The notes under the pieces: model-generated
The model's database searches: none
Seen by the model: the letters and a program-made list of their open reading frames with translations, nothing else
Told to the model about the DNA's origin: nothing
Origin: Biscogniauxia marginata
Lineage: Eukaryota > Ascomycota > Sordariomycetes > Xylariales > Xylariaceae
Length of the DNA: 64,000 bases
Assembly (NCBI GenBank): GCA_022695795.1
Contig: MU404128.1
Span: 62,001 to 126,000 of the forward strand
Direction of reading: 5' to 3'
Shown here: positions 61,630 to 64,000 of the stretch, piece after piece
Position numbering within the stretch: the first letter of the stretch is position 1
Layout: each line of letters starts with the position of its first letter
Made by a program: the position numbers and the translations under genes

Positions 61630-62387
61630 ATGTATGCGCTCACTCTGACTGCCGAGTTGAATGGGTAATCTTGGTTCATCCCCCGGCCGTCGAATTCGCT
61701 GGCATCTAACAAGCAACGCTAGGGTGACCAACCTGCGGCCCAAGGATACCGCCGAGAATCCATTCTGGTATACCTTCACTGTCCAGTGTACGTCATGCCG
61801 GGAGACGCATGCGAATGCGATTTCCGTCAGCAGATTTGTAAGAGACTCCTAGGCTTGCACGCGATGCGATCGTCTACTTGGGAGTAATATACTCACCGGA
61901 CAATTTCCCTTATAGGAGACAAATGAGTTGAGCGGCAGCAGAGGAGAGGCGAATTTCGTATGGAAGTGCAAAAATTGCAAGGTTCGTCACGAGTAGATTA
62001 TTCACGAAGCAGGTCGCTAGTTTGACACATGGGAATGTAGAGGGAGTCCTCGTGTTCAATCAAGACGGGTCCGAAGGCATACGAGCAGCGAGAACCCCCA
62101 GTGCCGCAGACTATCGTCGAGTTCGACTGTAGAGGCCTAGAGTTCACTTCTTTCTCACCAGAAGTAAGTTCACGTCTATTATCTTGGGCCGCTGCACCAC
62201 TGCTGGAGGGCTTACATTGATGAATTACCGCCGGATTTAGGGGGAATGGCTAGCCGAAGGTCTAGAGTCCGGCACCAAGTTCGAGGGCATCGACTCGCTG
62301 CAGGAAGGTGAATGGTTTGACTACGACGAGAAGGCCAACGACGAGGTTAGTATCAAGGAGTTGCGGTGGGATATCAAGCGGGCCTGA
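61630..62387 (+). CDS. CZIB: CXXC zinc-binding protein, UPF0587/CZIB (DUF866) family
   Basis: Small conserved eukaryotic protein of 161 aa whose family binds one zinc ion through two CXXC pairs. Five exons: 61630-61664, 61723-61837, 61916-61981, 62041-62163 and 62241-62387. Introns are 58, 78, 59 and 77 nt, all GT..AG with agreeing phases. Pair one is C-T-S-C (TVQCTSCRETH), pair two C-K-N-C (VWKCKNCK), the latter just before intron 3. Other landmarks are GPKAYEQREPPVPQ, VEFDCRGLEF, EGLESGTKFEGIDLxxxxEWFDYD in outline, and the end ELRWDIKRA. The length matches the family. Intron 3 uses a GTTCGT donor, slightly weak. The cellular role of the family is poorly defined. No single open frame spans the gene, so it is easy to miss. 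Confidence 0.93.
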
Positions 62388-62815
62388 GTATTTCAGCTTA
62401 GTATCGTGACATCATATATAGCGGCATGTCGATGGAAGCTTTTCAAGTGTACACGTAACGTACCTAGGACGGTGATAGATGTACGTACCTACCTTACACA
62501 GTAGGATGTAGGTACCTATGAGTGGTCCATCGTTGCGTGGCCCCGCTATAGAGGTAGCCACCGGACCACTCAACGCCCGTCTCCTCTGCTCGGTACTACG
62601 GCTAGGTAGCTCTGACCCCTCTAACCAATTAGAGCCAAGGATGAAATTTAAGTCTAAGGTAGTTAGTTTCCAGCAGAAGCTCCCGCAAGCCTCATCAGCC
62701 TCGAGCTTTCAATCCTTTTCCACAACGCGACGACACCGACACAGCATCATCTACTAGAGCCGTCCGTCCCACCCACCACCCGCCACCCAGACGCGACCTC
62801 TCCCATCCGCCCACA
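62388..62815. other. Intergenic, SmF promoter
   Basis: 428 bp between CZIB and SmF on the same strand. It holds a patch of GTACGTACCTACC and TAGGTACCTA (62509-62518), then a C-rich leader before the SmF ATG. No gene is called. Confidence 0.6.
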
Positions 62816-63640
62816 ATGAGTGTAGGTCACCCTTCTGCACATCCAAGGTTTTGAACCAATTTGACTGCGGCAGACGCTCACGCAAATAATACAGTTCATG
62901 CCCATCAACCCGCGGCCTATGCTGCAAGGCCTGTACGTCCGACCAGCCGTCCCGCCATCCATCCAGACACTACCCCTTCCCCGTTTGATACCACCGAGCC
63001 TCGCAATAACCAATCCCTAATCTACCCCTTCCCAATCCTCCTTGCCTGGTAGAGGAAGAGGAAGGAGAGGGGAAATTTATTCGTACCTGGGATAAAGAAA
63101 AAAAGAGAAAAAAAACAAGGCCAGAGCTCTCCCGCAAAGTACGTGGTTAAACTAACGTATCGTTTTCGGCGACGCAGCGTCAACAAGGAGATCGAGGTTC
63201 GGCTTAAATGGGGCGACACCTGCTACAAGGGCGTGCTTGTCAGCGTCGACAGCTACATGAACGTCCAGCTGACGAACGCCCAAGAGTTCATCGACCAGAA
63301 GTTCACCAGCGATCTAGGACAGATCCTAATTCGGTGCGTGTCTGTCCCCTCTTGTTTTGCTGCTCCCCCCCAAATTAGAAGAGTGAGGCGAGGGTCCCGG
63401 GGCTGAACTCCGTCCATTGACGTGGTGATGATGCCCTGGAATAGGTAAAATAGGAAAATAAAAAGGGAGAAGAGTGGATAAAGGCCTGTGGATGGACCGC
63501 AGGGGCGAAGAATGGAGCAGAGCCACCGAAGATGATACATTCTGTTACTGACACGTTGATTACTGAATAGGTGCAATAATGTATTATGGATCAAGGGCGT
63601 AAACGAAGGCGAGAGTGGCGACGTAAAGATGAAGGACTAG
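62816..63640 (+). CDS. SMX3: Small nuclear ribonucleoprotein Sm F
   Basis: Core Sm-ring subunit of spliceosomal U snRNPs. Four exons: 62816-62821, 62895-62932, 63178-63333 and 63571-63640, giving 89 aa, the family's usual size. Exon 1 is only ATG AGT, two codons. Joined it reads MSFMPINPRPMLQGLVNKEI, then the Sm1 motif VRLKWGDTCYKGVLVSVDSYMN and the Sm2 motif ILIRCNNVLWIKGV. The acidic tail ends KMKD. Introns are 73, 245 and 237 nt, long for this window. A start at the internal ATG 62898 (MPINPRP) would lose the MSF start typical of fungal Sm F, so ATG 62816 is preferred. Confidence 0.94.
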
Positions 63641-64000
63641 GTCTGGTCGAGCCGAGGTAATCTAGACAAGGACGTACGACAAATAGGCAGTCGAAGTGGT
63701 TAGATACCCCAGTATGGACGATGGATGGATATCAAGGGGGGAGAAAGCGAGTCAGTCAAGTAGACGGGAAAAGGCCGAATCCTTAATGTATGAAACCACC
63801 GATGGTAGACCTTTACACGGCCAGCAAGATGCTAGACTAGATCCGGGCAAGAGCACAACATGCCAATTCAGGGGAAAAGGCAAGCATCCGGTCGGTCATC
63901 ATGCCAGTATCATCGTCTAGCAAGCGGAGCTCGGTGGGTAGCAGAGGCACATACAGTCATCCTTCCGAGACCCCTAAAAGACCAGGTAGACAAAAATTCA
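63641..64000. other. 3' flank of SmF to window end
   Basis: No gene is recognised. A 74-codon open frame on + at 63696-63920 has no recognisable content. Confidence 0.5.

Noticed and set aside
1..64000. CRISPR arrays, bacterial insertion sequences and operons
   Set aside because: The window is fungal nuclear DNA with spliced genes; no regular spaced repeats were seen.

Overview
The window is nuclear DNA of a filamentous ascomycete (Pezizomycotina, probably Sordariomycetes). The evidence is many short GT..AG introns of about 50-245 nt with CTAAC/CTGAC-type branch points, a Zn2Cys6 regulator with a fungal middle-homology region, a PHO81/NUC-2 type SPX-ankyrin-GDPD protein, a fungal AAAP amino-acid transporter, and short AGGTA-rich intergenic repeats. 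Placement below subphylum is inference. Twelve protein-coding genes can be supported. Ten are spliced, and their exon structures were rebuilt by hand from splice signals, reading phase and recall of family sequences.

Left block (2.6-23.8 kb), accessory in character: an AAAP amino-acid transporter (+, 2585-4133) converges on a Zn2Cys6 transcription factor (-, 4557-7644). That factor is divergently paired, across a 719-bp promoter, with a full-size ABCB multidrug exporter (+, 8364-12617). Next come a fungal multi-pass membrane protein (-, 13043-14144) and a PCMH-type FAD oxidoreductase with a tyrosine where the FAD-binding histidine is expected (-, 14913-16720). A small acidic orphan (+, 18194-18517) and a four-finger C2H2 factor (-, 22327-23798) follow. 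The regulator/exporter/oxidase set resembles a small export or detoxification module, or the edge of a secondary-metabolite cluster, but no backbone synthase lies in the window.

Middle block (23.8-50.0 kb): about 26 kb without any gene I can support. It holds short, mutually overlapping chance ORFs, simple repeats and a few coding-like scraps. The clearest is an orphan C-terminal-looking fragment at 48784-48978 (-). No intact transposon, tRNA or rRNA was recognised.

Right block (50.0-63.7 kb): compact conserved housekeeping genes. They are a YME1-like mitochondrial i-AAA protease (-), a PHO81/NUC-2 phosphate-signalling protein (-) with a CACGTG site upstream, a PPR-like probably mitochondrial protein (-), a CXXC zinc-binding UPF0587/CZIB protein (+, divergent from the PPR gene) and the spliceosomal Sm F protein (+).

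The strongest leads are the Zn2Cys6 factor whose metal cluster is split over three exons with a 24-nt microexon, the CGGT-N6-ACCG inverted repeat just upstream of the exporter's TATA box, the His-to-Tyr change in the FAD oxidoreductase, and a perfect 10-bp palindrome TAGGTACCTA found six times between genes.
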